Shown here piece by piece: positions 7,014 to 12,767 of a DNA stretch of 12,767 nt. The DNA is from JAYZQT01 sp964412235 (GTDB lineage: Bacteria; Pseudomonadota; Alphaproteobacteria; MPNO01; UBA830). Positions within the stretch are counted from its first letter, which is position 1. Every line of letters starts with the position of its first letter. The position numbers and the translations under genes are program-made. The notes beneath the pieces were generated by a model that had not been told where the DNA came from, did not search any database, and saw nothing but the letters and a program-made list of their open reading frames with translations. The stretch lies in the NCBI GenBank assembly GCA_964412235.1, contig CAYPNT010000086.1, forward strand, positions 1 to 12,767. The letters run 5' to 3'.

Positions 7014-8507
7014 GTGAGCAGAGAATATAAGATCGTCTATGGGGACATACACAACCACAATGCTCACGGCTATGGACTGGGTTCTATCGAGCGCAGCATT
7101 GATGTTGCCCGCACGCATTTGGATTTTTTTGCGTTCACGGGTCACTCTAGCTGGCATGACCTAGGAACAATAGAAAATGGAGCTGAAGCACATTTTAACA
7201 GGGGATTTGAGCGTCTGGCTGAGACATGGCCCCACGTGCAGAAAGTTATTGCCGGGTCAAACATAGACGGAGATTTCTGCTCTTTTCTTGGGTTTGAATG
7301 GCACTCCAATTATTATGGTGATCAGTGTGTGGTGTTTCCCCAGGATTTTCAGCCTATACACTACGCAAAATCCCTTTCCGATCTTAGAAAGTTTTGTCTC
7401 TCTAAATCCGCACTGATGATTCCGCATCACCTCGCGTACCCAAAAGGTCGACGTGGCGTAAATTGGGACGAATTTGATCCGATCTGTACACCCGTTGTCG
7501 AAATTTATTCGTGGCATGGGAACTCGGAGGAGGACCGTGGACCCTACCCGATGATCAAAGGTTCTCCCGGTGGAAGAGAGACCGTAAATACTGTTAAACA
7601 AGCGCTTTCTGACGGTATGAAATTTGGTTTCGTGGCTTCCAGTGACAATCATTCTGCGTTTCCTGGCGCCTATGGTGAGGGACTTATGGGTGCCTTGGTC
7701 GCCGAATTAAACCGGCCTGAAATAATACATGCGATCCGTCAGAGACGCACATATGCGTTGACTGGAGACAGAATTGAACTGTGTTTCACAGTTAATGGGT
7801 CTGTTATGGGCAGCGATATACGTGCTGGAGATAGCGTTGATGTAGAATACGAGGTCATTGGCAGGGACGAGATCGAAGTCGTGGAAGTAGTTCATGACGG
7901 GCGTGTGATTCACCGGTCGTTTGCGATAGAAGACGTTAACATGACAGACGCATTTAGCGAACCATTTCAAATGCGCTTGGAGTGGGGTTGGGGCCCTTGG
8001 GGGTCTCTTGGGATAGACCGAATTGCGGATTGGGATTTGTCCGTAATTATACGGGACGGTCGCCTGATAGATTTTCAGCCGTGCCTGTCATCCGGACCAT
8101 TTGAGGAAGATCGCCGTCACTCCTTTCGACGGCTTAACGAGAATGGTCTCAAGATCCAGTCTTATACCTCGCGGAAACAAGCTTACCGGGAAAACCCCAA
8201 CCAAAGTGTCGTTCTTCAATTAGAGGGAGCGGCGACGACCTCGTTGGAAATACAGGTATCAAGCCCTATGTCGATGACTACCTCATCAAGTGCGGCTGAT
8301 TTGTTGCTAGGGTCTAAAGCCTATCATGTTGGTGACTATCCCGCAGAGAGCTATCTATTACATAGATTGCTTCCCAAGGCCGCCACGAGGCTCGAAGATA
8401 AATGCACTCTTAGAGTTCCTGACAAGCGATCGAATATCTATTTAAGGGTGAAACAAAAGAACGGTCACATGGCTTGGAGCAGTCCTGTGTTTATCAACCA
8501 CAGTTAA
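7014..8507 (+). CDS. DUF3604-type PHP-like metallohydrolase
   Basis: A 497-residue protein with the metal-binding pattern of the PHP superfamily in the DUF3604 style. It opens with YGDIHNHNAHGYG (His13, His15), followed by FTGHSSW (His44), a likely ligand in FEW (Glu95), IPHH (His138-His139), VVEIYSWHG (Glu163), and VASSDNHSAFPG (Asp211, His213). RRTYALTGDRIEL near 244-256 with FTVNGSVMGSDI is a strong DUF3604 hallmark. The last 200 or so residues look like a beta-rich accessory domain with no motif I recognise. There is no signal peptide, so a cytosolic place is expected. The GTG start is fixed on the upstream side by an in-frame TAA at 7011 and has AGAGG 10 bases before it. Some distantly related PHP-like enzymes cleave esters or carbamates (CehA/McbA), so a hydrolytic step on an organic amide or ester is plausible, but no function is established for this type. 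It probably belongs to the hyu operon. Confidence 0.82.
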   Translation: MSREYKIVYGDIHNHNAHGYGLGSIERSIDVARTHLDFFAFTGHSSWHDLGTIENGAEAHFNRGFERLAETWPHVQKVIAGSNIDGDFCSFLGFEWHSNYYGDQCVVFPQDFQPIHYAKSLSDLRKFCLSKSALMIPHHLAYPKGRRGVNWDEFDPICTPVVEIYSWHGNSEEDRGPYPMIKGSPGGRETVNTVKQALSDGMKFGFVASSDNHSAFPGAYGEGLMGALVAELNRPEIIHAIRQRRTYALTGDRIELCFTVNGSVMGSDIRAGDSVDVEYEVIGRDEIEVVEVVHDGRVIHRSFAIEDVNMTDAFSEPFQMRLEWGWGPWGSLGIDRIADWDLSVIIRDGRLIDFQPCLSSGPFEEDRRHSFRRLNENGLKIQSYTSRKQAYRENPNQSVVLQLEGAATTSLEIQVSSPMSMTTSSSAADLLLGSKAYHVGDYPAESYLLHRLLPKAATRLEDKCTLRVPDKRSNIYLRVKQKNGHMAWSSPVFINHS

Positions 8508-8578
8508 CTATATTTTTTGCAGCACATGCGCAGTTGCCGAAGCCACTAGACTCTATTGAGAGAAACCAATCTTTGAAA

Positions 8579-8583
8579 TGAGG
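8579..8583 (+). promoter_or_regulatory. Ribosome binding site choosing the GTG start of the PNPOx-like gene
   Basis: TGAGG lies 5 bases before GTG 8589 but 14 bases before the in-frame ATG 8598, so GTG is the better start. Confidence 0.45.
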
Positions 8584-8588
8584 TTCCC

Positions 8589-9251
8589 GTGAATTCAATG
8601 TATGGTCCTGAACACCGTAATCTTCAAGACAGGTTTGATAGTCGACGATTGGCTGACAACGTAGAGCGGCGGGTCGTCGAAAAATCTATCAATGCATTTC
8701 ACCGGGACTTTATAGAAGCTCGGGATATGTTCTGGCTTGCGACGGTCGATCATCGCGGCCGGCCAACCGTTTCATATAAAGGAGGTGCCCCGGGTTTTGT
8801 GAGAGTTATCGACCCGACCACCATTGCCTTCCCCAGCTACGACGGAAACGGGATGTTCTATTCAATGGGGAACATCGAAACCAACGAGCAGATTGGAATG
8901 CTGTTCACGGATTTTGAACGCCCCTACAGATTGAGGGTCCAAGGTGCGGCATCGATAGATCCAGATGATCCGTTGCTCAAAGACCTATATGAAAGCCAGC
9001 TTATTGTTCGGGTGAACGTGACAGAAGTGTTCCGAAATTGTCCGAGGTATGTCCATCGATACGAAAAGTCCGAAGAATCTCGTTACATCCCGCGCGAAGG
9101 AGCGACCACTCCGTTGGCTGGTTGGAAGCGCTCAGAAGAAATACAGGCGGATCTTCCCGCAAAAGACCAGGGTCGTGCAGCGGTGGAGGGTGGTTATCGT
9201 TCTTACGATGAGCAGGTGAAACTGACGCGCAAAGGGGATCCGCTAGCGTAG
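8589..9251 (+). CDS. Pyridoxamine 5'-phosphate oxidase-like FMN-binding protein
   Basis: A 220-residue protein of the PNPOx-like split-barrel superfamily, which binds FMN or a related flavin. The core runs from about residue 40 to 155: MFWLATVDHRGRPTVSYKGG near 47-66, TIAFPSYDGNGMFYSMGNI near 78-96, GMLFTDFERPYRLRVQGAA near 103-121, and FRNCPRYVHRYE near 148-159, a signature of the group annotated as PPOX-class probable FMN-dependent enzymes. It is not true PdxH. The N-terminal 40 residues and the charged C-terminal tail are less typical. It may be a small flavin oxidoreductase acting on pathway intermediates, but the substrate is unknown. It lies 81 bases after the DUF3604 gene on the same strand and converges, with a 19-base gap, on the flavin monooxygenase gene. 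Whether it supplies reduced flavin to that enzyme cannot be judged; it does not resemble the usual flavin reductase partners. Confidence 0.82.
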   Translation: MNSMYGPEHRNLQDRFDSRRLADNVERRVVEKSINAFHRDFIEARDMFWLATVDHRGRPTVSYKGGAPGFVRVIDPTTIAFPSYDGNGMFYSMGNIETNEQIGMLFTDFERPYRLRVQGAASIDPDDPLLKDLYESQLIVRVNVTEVFRNCPRYVHRYEKSEESRYIPREGATTPLAGWKRSEEIQADLPAKDQGRAAVEGGYRSYDEQVKLTRKGDPLA

Positions 9252-9270
9252 GCCTCAACAATTTTGAATT

Positions 9271-10611
9271 TTAGTTGGCCGGCTGTTTGTAGTCATCATT
9301 GGACCAAGATGGTCGGGGTAATCCAAGATTAGACCGCAACGTATTTCCTTCATATTCAGTACGGTAAAGGCGACGCCGTTGTAGTTCGGGGATAACTAGC
9401 CGATTAAAGGAACGTAGGTCGGATGGAAAAATTGGCGGCATAACGTTGAAACCGTCACACCCTTTTCCGACTACCCATTCCTCCATCATGTCGACTACCT
9501 CTTCAACATTTCCAATCACTAGTCCATGACCTCGTGACGCCGCAAATTGCCGATACATATCCTTTATTGTTAGTTTTTCGCGCCGGGCCTGCGCGACGAC
9601 CAGGTCTCTTCGGCTGCCGCCGCGGGGGTCGGGCGGTAACAGTGGCATAAGTTCATCTATGTTATATCCCGACATATCGTGACCCATGCGTTGAGACAAC
9701 AATTGCAGCCCCGCAGAAGGGTCGATTAGTTCTTGTAATTCTTCGAAGCGATCCACCGCCTCATCATGAGATTCCGCGACCATAACCGTCAGACCCGGCA
9801 TAATTTTCAGAGTGTCTGGGTCTCGCCCAAATCGCTCCATACGACCCTTAACGTCGCCGTAGAATTCCCGTGCCCCTTCGAGGGTTTGCTGAGCGCCAAA
9901 GACAACTTCGGCGGTTTCAGCGGCTAATTGCCGGCCGTCTTCCGAGGCGCCTGCTTGAACCAACACTGGCTCACCTTGAGGTGAATTGGGAACATTTAAC
10001 GGGCCAAGACAGCGCAGGAATTCACCCTCATGTTCCATGGCAGTAAGTTCATTTTTGTCAAAAAATTGTCCCGATTTCTTGTCGTGAACCCACACCTCGT
10101 CTCCCCAAGAACTCCATAAACCCCTGACTACATGTGCAAATTCGCGAGCGCGTCGATATCGTGCTGATTTTTCTAAGTGCTCGTCCGCACCAAAACTCGC
10201 AGCTTCTTTGGGGTTGCCCGAGGTAATAAGGTTCCAACCACCCCTGCCACCAGTTGCTATATCTAATGATGCAAAGCGGCGAGCAATCATATAAGGCTGG
10301 TCGTAGGTGGTAGTTGAGGTGCATACAAGACCCAAATGTTTTGTATGCTGCCCCAAGGCCACCATAGTGCTGAAAGGCTCAATCCACGCGCAGTGCGAAT
10401 CCCGGCTCATGGCATCGAGATCAGCTCGCCAAAAAGTGAGGGAATCGGCCATAAAAAACATATCGAAGAGCCCCTCCTCGGAGAGCTTTGCTAGTTCAAT
10501 GAGGTGGTCAATATTACTTCCTGAATCAGGCACTCCGTCCGGGTGTCGCCAGGCTGCAATATGGTGACCGCAGGGCCAATAAAACATACCGAGCTTCATT
10601 TCAGTTTTCAT
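9271..10611 (-). CDS. NtaA/SnaA/DszA-family FMN-dependent monooxygenase (luciferase-like)
   Basis: A 446-residue flavin monooxygenase of the nitrilotriacetate monooxygenase component A group, a two-component class that uses FMNH2 made by a separate reductase and O2 to oxidise C-N, C-S or sulfone-type substrates (NtaA, SnaA, DszA, SoxA). Recognisable parts: MKLGMFYWPCGHHIAAWRHP near residues 5-24, FDMFFMADSL near 49-58, EPFSTMVAL near 78-86, the FMN/phosphate-binding segment TGGRGGWNLITSGNP near 120-134, and GEPVLVQAGASEDGRQLAAE in the middle. The length is normal for the group. The ATG at 10611 has AAAGG 8 bases before it; a second Met at residue 5 has no ribosome binding site. It is read leftward, opposite to all other genes here, from the divergent region shared with the molybdenum-enzyme operon. 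No obvious flavin reductase gene is in the window. The substrate cannot be read from sequence; a nitrogen- or sulfur-bearing compound is the family expectation. Confidence 0.93.
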   Translation of the reverse strand: MKTEMKLGMFYWPCGHHIAAWRHPDGVPDSGSNIDHLIELAKLSEEGLFDMFFMADSLTFWRADLDAMSRDSHCAWIEPFSTMVALGQHTKHLGLVCTSTTTYDQPYMIARRFASLDIATGGRGGWNLITSGNPKEAASFGADEHLEKSARYRRAREFAHVVRGLWSSWGDEVWVHDKKSGQFFDKNELTAMEHEGEFLRCLGPLNVPNSPQGEPVLVQAGASEDGRQLAAETAEVVFGAQQTLEGAREFYGDVKGRMERFGRDPDTLKIMPGLTVMVAESHDEAVDRFEELQELIDPSAGLQLLSQRMGHDMSGYNIDELMPLLPPDPRGGSRRDLVVAQARREKLTIKDMYRQFAASRGHGLVIGNVEEVVDMMEEWVVGKGCDGFNVMPPIFPSDLRSFNRLVIPELQRRRLYRTEYEGNTLRSNLGLPRPSWSNDDYKQPAN

Positions 10612-10650
10612 CGAGAAAGCCTTTGGCAGTTTGTGTAAATCTTTCAGTCT

Positions 10651-10684
10651 AATTGCGATACAACTTATAGGATTATCGCTAATT
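10651..10684. promoter_or_regulatory. Inverted repeat in the divergent intergenic region (candidate operator)
   Basis: AATT-GCGATA-N13-TATCGC-T-AATT: a perfect 6-bp dyad (GCGATA 10655-10660, TATCGC 10674-10679) with matching AATT arms offset by one base. It lies 40-73 bases upstream of the monooxygenase start, where a regulator could block or control its promoter. The intergenic region (10612-10855, 244 bases) holds no gene that I can see; it also contains TGGG-AA-CCCA at 10745-10754 and TTCC-N6-GGAA at 10817-10830. No regulator gene is in the window. Confidence 0.35.
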
Positions 10685-10785
10685 CTTTGACGTCTGATCC
10701 CTTGTAAAGTGTGTCATTCTGGACCAGAGAGGTTAAAGGGACAATGGGAACCCAATAAATAAAAACGAAAATTAAATATACGCCG

Positions 10786-10817
10786 TTGGTCTGCCTATTG
10801 CTGCCGTGGTATATAAT
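10786..10817 (+). promoter_or_regulatory. Possible promoter of the molybdenum hydroxylase operon
   Basis: A perfect TATAAT (10812-10817) lies 38 bases before the TTG start of the FAD subunit gene. The best upstream -35 match, TTGGTC at 10786-10791, is 20 bases away, longer than the ideal 17. The -10 match may therefore act with an activator or be chance. Confidence 0.3.
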
Positions 10818-10846
10818 TCCTAAAACGGAACCAAACACATAACGAC

Positions 10847-10850
10847 GAGG
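10847..10850 (+). promoter_or_regulatory. Ribosome binding site supporting the TTG start of the FAD subunit gene
   Basis: GAGG lies 5 bases before TTG 10856. The protein's usual N-terminus (short, then F/Y-x-x-P) begins right at this codon, so the rare TTG start is well supported. Confidence 0.5.
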
Positions 10851-10855
10851 TTATC

Positions 10856-11722
10856 TTGACTGATATAAGGTATGAAGCACCTGACACTCTTGAGGAGGCG
10901 GTTGGTTTTTTGGCTAGCGATTCTGGGCTTTCAAAGGTACTGGCAGGTGGAACGGACGTCTTAGTTCAAATGCATTTGGATGTCCTGGAGCCCGACGTAA
11001 TTATCGACATAAAAAAGATTTCGGAGTTGCGCCAAGTTACGTCGGATGATGGAAGTTGGCGCTTTGGTGCCGCAGTAACCGGCAAAGAACTCATGGACCA
11101 TGAAGCGTTCAACGCGGCTTGGCCTGGGGTTATGGATGGTGTCCAGCTCATAGGCTCCGTGCAGGTGCGCGGCCGGGCAACGGTTGGTGGTAATCTCTGT
11201 AACGCGTCTCCGGCGGCGGACAGTGTGCCTCCTATGATTGCAGCGGGAGCTGTAGCCACTCTGTTTGGACCAGATGGAAAGAGAGAAGTGCCTGTCGAAG
11301 ATATTGTTACTGGCCCTGGGCAGACTTGTTTGAAGGACGGGGAAATCATTGTTTCATTTGTACTTCCCAAGCGACCCCCTCGTTCGGGAGACGCTTACCT
11401 GAGATTTACCCCCCGAACAGAAATGGACATCGCGGTCGTAGGTTGCGGCGTTAACATAACTCTTGACGGGGATGGTCTATGTAGTGACGCGCGGGTGTCG
11501 CTAGGTGCTGTTGCGGCCCGGCCCCTCTTGGTCGCTGACGCTGGCAGTGCCCTTATAGGCACCACCGTTGATGCCGCGGCGCTGGAAGCACTCGCGGTAG
11601 CAGCGAGTGCCGCGTGCGCCCCCATTGATGATAAAAGGGGGACAATAGAATACAGAACTGAAGTTGCAGGTGTTTTGGCACAACGCGCTGCGACGATAGC
11701 ACTTGAAAGGGCAAAGTCGTAA
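10856..11722 (+). CDS. Xanthine dehydrogenase/CO dehydrogenase-family FAD-binding (medium) subunit
   Basis: A 288-residue FAD-binding subunit of a molybdenum hydroxylase; it passes electrons from the [2Fe-2S] subunit to a final acceptor. Two FAD-binding segments are seen: LAGGTDVLVQM near residues 29-39 and TVGGNLCNASPAADSVPPM near 109-127, preceded by GSVQVRGRA. TGPGQTCLKDGEIIVSFVLP and the CO dehydrogenase flavoprotein C-terminal domain (about 180-285) follow. The length is typical. The start is TTG 10856, with GAGG 5 bases before it and the family N-terminus starting there. The stop overlaps the next start by one base (TAATG), so the two are translationally coupled. Gene order M-S-L is that of cox operons, but the same order occurs in many hydroxylases of N-heterocycles and aldehydes, so a specific name is not given. 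Confidence 0.94.
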   Translation: MTDIRYEAPDTLEEAVGFLASDSGLSKVLAGGTDVLVQMHLDVLEPDVIIDIKKISELRQVTSDDGSWRFGAAVTGKELMDHEAFNAAWPGVMDGVQLIGSVQVRGRATVGGNLCNASPAADSVPPMIAAGAVATLFGPDGKREVPVEDIVTGPGQTCLKDGEIIVSFVLPKRPPRSGDAYLRFTPRTEMDIAVVGCGVNITLDGDGLCSDARVSLGAVAARPLLVADAGSALIGTTVDAAALEALAVAASAACAPIDDKRGTIEYRTEVAGVLAQRAATIALERAKS

Positions 11723-12195
11723 TGTCTAAGCAATATGTAAATGCGACAATAAACGGAGACGAAACCGAGCTTCTTTGTGACGTTACGCAAACGCTTTTGG
11801 ACGTCTTGCGCGATGAGTTGGACATGACCGGAACGAAGGAAGGCTGTGGCACCGGGGATTGCGGCGCTTGCAGCGTTACAGTCGATGGCGTGTTGGTTTG
11901 TTCTTGTTTGATGCTCGGCGTTGAAGCGCATGGCAAGTCGATCGAAACCATTGAAGGCATGGCCACCGGTGAAGATCTGCACCCCTTGCAACAGAAATTT
12001 ATTGACCACGTCGCGCTTCAGTGCGGGATTTGTACCCCAGGGTTATTGGTGGCGTCTAAGGCGTTGCTTGAAGAAAACCCCGATCCTACTGAGGAGGAAA
12101 TTCGTTATTGGCTTGCTGGCAACCTTTGCCGGTGCACCGGTTATCACAAAGTTGTAGAGGCGGTACAAGATGCCGCTCGAGAGATGAGAGGTTAG
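11722..12195 (+). CDS. Xanthine dehydrogenase/CO dehydrogenase-family [2Fe-2S] (small) subunit
   Basis: A 157-residue iron-sulfur subunit carrying two [2Fe-2S] clusters that wire the molybdenum site to FAD. The plant-ferredoxin-type domain gives Cys42, Cys47 and Cys50 in GCGTGDCGAC and Cys62 in SCLML. The helical domain gives Cys101 and Cys104 in QCGICTPG and Cys136 and Cys138 in NLCRCTGY. All eight cluster ligands are present, so the subunit should be functional. The length is normal. The ATG overlaps the previous stop by one base; AAGGG lies 10 bases before it. The next gene starts 4 bases after the stop. Confidence 0.96.
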   Translation: MSKQYVNATINGDETELLCDVTQTLLDVLRDELDMTGTKEGCGTGDCGACSVTVDGVLVCSCLMLGVEAHGKSIETIEGMATGEDLHPLQQKFIDHVALQCGICTPGLLVASKALLEENPDPTEEEIRYWLAGNLCRCTGYHKVVEAVQDAAREMRG

Positions 12196-12199
12196 TTCC

Positions 12200-12767
12200 A
12201 TGGGAAGAGCACCGTCACCCTTTGCCACAAAGATCCCCTACGAGGAAAAAGATTTGAAAATCGTCGGTTCGAATCCGACGATACGCAGTGATGCCGTTGA
12301 TAAAGTAACGGGCCGGGCCCGCTACGCCGCGGATATTAGTTTACCTGGTCAGTTAATTGGGAAGGTGTTGCGCAGCCCGCACGCCCGCGCAAACATTTTG
12401 TCTATCGACATCAGAGAAGCCAAAGCATTGCCTGGAGTAAAAGCAGTCGTCACGCGTGACGATTTTCCGGACATGGAAGTCGAGCACGCCGCTTCAGGCG
12501 AACTCATGGTCAATTTCCGGGACGTGACGCGCAATATGATGGCGCGAGAAAACGTTTTGTATGATGGGCACCCGGTCGCCGCCGTTGCCGCAACGAGTGA
12601 GGCAATCGCCCGCAAAGCACTTAAGCTAATAAAAATTGAATATGAAGTGCTTCCCCACGTCATCGACGTGGTTGAGGCAATGAAACCCGACGCTCCGGTT
12701 CTTCATGAGGACCAGTTTACCAAGGGTGTGGAACCCAAACCGGAAAAACCATCTAACATCGCCGCTC
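12200..12767 (+). CDS. Xanthine dehydrogenase/CO dehydrogenase-family molybdopterin-binding (large) subunit, 3'-partial
   Basis: The reading frame stays open to the window edge and gives the first 189 residues of the catalytic subunit, which is usually about 750-800 long. The start is ATG 12200, with GAGAGG 8 bases before it, 4 bases after the [2Fe-2S] gene. Family features: DAVDKVTGRARYAADISLPG near residues 31-50, GKVLRSPHARANILSID near 54-70, LPGVKAVVTRDDF near 77-89, NVLYDGHPVAAVAA near 118-131, and IARKALKLIKIEYEVLPHVID near 136-156, all from the aldehyde oxidase/xanthine dehydrogenase a/b hammerhead domain. The molybdopterin-binding domains and the active-site loop, including the AYXCSFR motif that marks true form I CO dehydrogenase, lie beyond the window, so the substrate class is open. 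The first 25 or so codons hold a perfect tRNA T-arm-like hairpin (see separate entry). Confidence 0.95.
   Translation, partial: MGRAPSPFATKIPYEEKDLKIVGSNPTIRSDAVDKVTGRARYAADISLPGQLIGKVLRSPHARANILSIDIREAKALPGVKAVVTRDDFPDMEVEHAASGELMVNFRDVTRNMMARENVLYDGHPVAAVAATSEAIARKALKLIKIEYEVLPHVIDVVEAMKPDAPVLHEDQFTKGVEPKPEKPSNIAA
12260..12282 (+). other. T-arm-like hairpin inside the large-subunit gene
   Basis: ATCGTCGG-TTCGAAT-CCGACGAT is a perfect 8-bp stem with a 7-base loop. The inner 17 bases match a tRNA T-arm (5-bp stem, loop TTCGAAT). It lies about 60 bases into the coding sequence. No acceptor, D or anticodon arms fit around it, so it is not a tRNA gene. It encodes IVGSNPTI of the large subunit. 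Confidence 0.85.

Noticed and set aside
9252..9270. Bidirectional terminator between the convergent PNPOx-like and monooxygenase genes
   Set aside because: Only a weak AT-rich dyad (CAAC/GTTG flanking AATT/AATT) is present, with no stable stem; not enough to call.
10687..10692. TTGACG as a -35 box for the molybdenum hydroxylase operon
   Set aside because: The nearest -10-like sequence (TAAAGT) is only 12 bases away, and the site is over 160 bases from the gene start.
11395..12009. 204-codon open frame on the minus strand opposite the FAD and [2Fe-2S] subunit genes
   Set aside because: It lies wholly antisense to two confident genes, has no recognisable domain and no plausible neighbour arrangement; it is a shadow frame.
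12204..12290. Possible tRNA gene around the GGTTCGAATCC motif
   Set aside because: Only the T-arm is present. The 7 bases after it (GATACGC plus A) have no matching 5' acceptor strand upstream, no D or anticodon arm can be drawn, and a well-supported coding frame runs through.

Overview
The window looks like part of a Gram-negative, probably alphaproteobacterial, chromosome. This is inferred from the gene content (TRAP-type uptake system, HyuA/HyuB pair, cox-like molybdenum hydroxylase genes in M-S-L order, nitrilotriacetate-monooxygenase-like flavin enzyme), a base composition near 50% G+C by eye, and frequent GTG and TTG starts. No rRNA, tRNA, CRISPR, insertion sequence or phage gene was seen. 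The gene set fits a free-living heterotroph with broad catabolism; a marine origin is possible but cannot be shown from the sequence.

Layout. A rightward run of seven genes fills about 1-9251: the large membrane subunit of a TRAP transporter (5' end cut by the window edge), an arylsulfotransferase-like beta-propeller protein without a signal peptide, HyuA and HyuB of the hydantoinase/oxoprolinase family (overlapping by 14 bases), a Rid/YjgF-family protein lacking the family's catalytic arginine, a PHP-like metallohydrolase of the DUF3604 type, and a PNPOx-like FMN-binding protein. A leftward gene for an NtaA/SnaA/DszA-type flavin monooxygenase (9271-10611) ends 19 bases from the PNPOx-like gene. 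A 244-base divergent region with an inverted repeat separates it from a second rightward operon that runs off the window: FAD-binding subunit, [2Fe-2S] subunit and the start of the molybdopterin subunit of a xanthine dehydrogenase/CO dehydrogenase-family hydroxylase.

How the genes may work together (inference). The set reads as a scavenging and degradation locus: TRAP uptake of an organic anion, oxygenation by the flavin monooxygenase or water-derived hydroxylation by the molybdenum enzyme, opening of a cyclic amide or imide by HyuAB (ATP-dependent in characterised members), and clean-up by the Rid protein and the DUF3604 hydrolase. An N-heterocyclic or lactam-type substrate fits best, but nothing in the sequence fixes it. 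The molybdenum enzyme should not be called CO dehydrogenase, because the diagnostic active-site part of the large subunit lies beyond the window.

The most unusual items are the arginine-less Rid protein inside a Hyu operon, the leaderless cytosolic arylsulfotransferase-like protein, the DUF3604 hydrolase in a catabolic operon, and a perfect T-arm-like hairpin inside the start of the molybdopterin-subunit gene.
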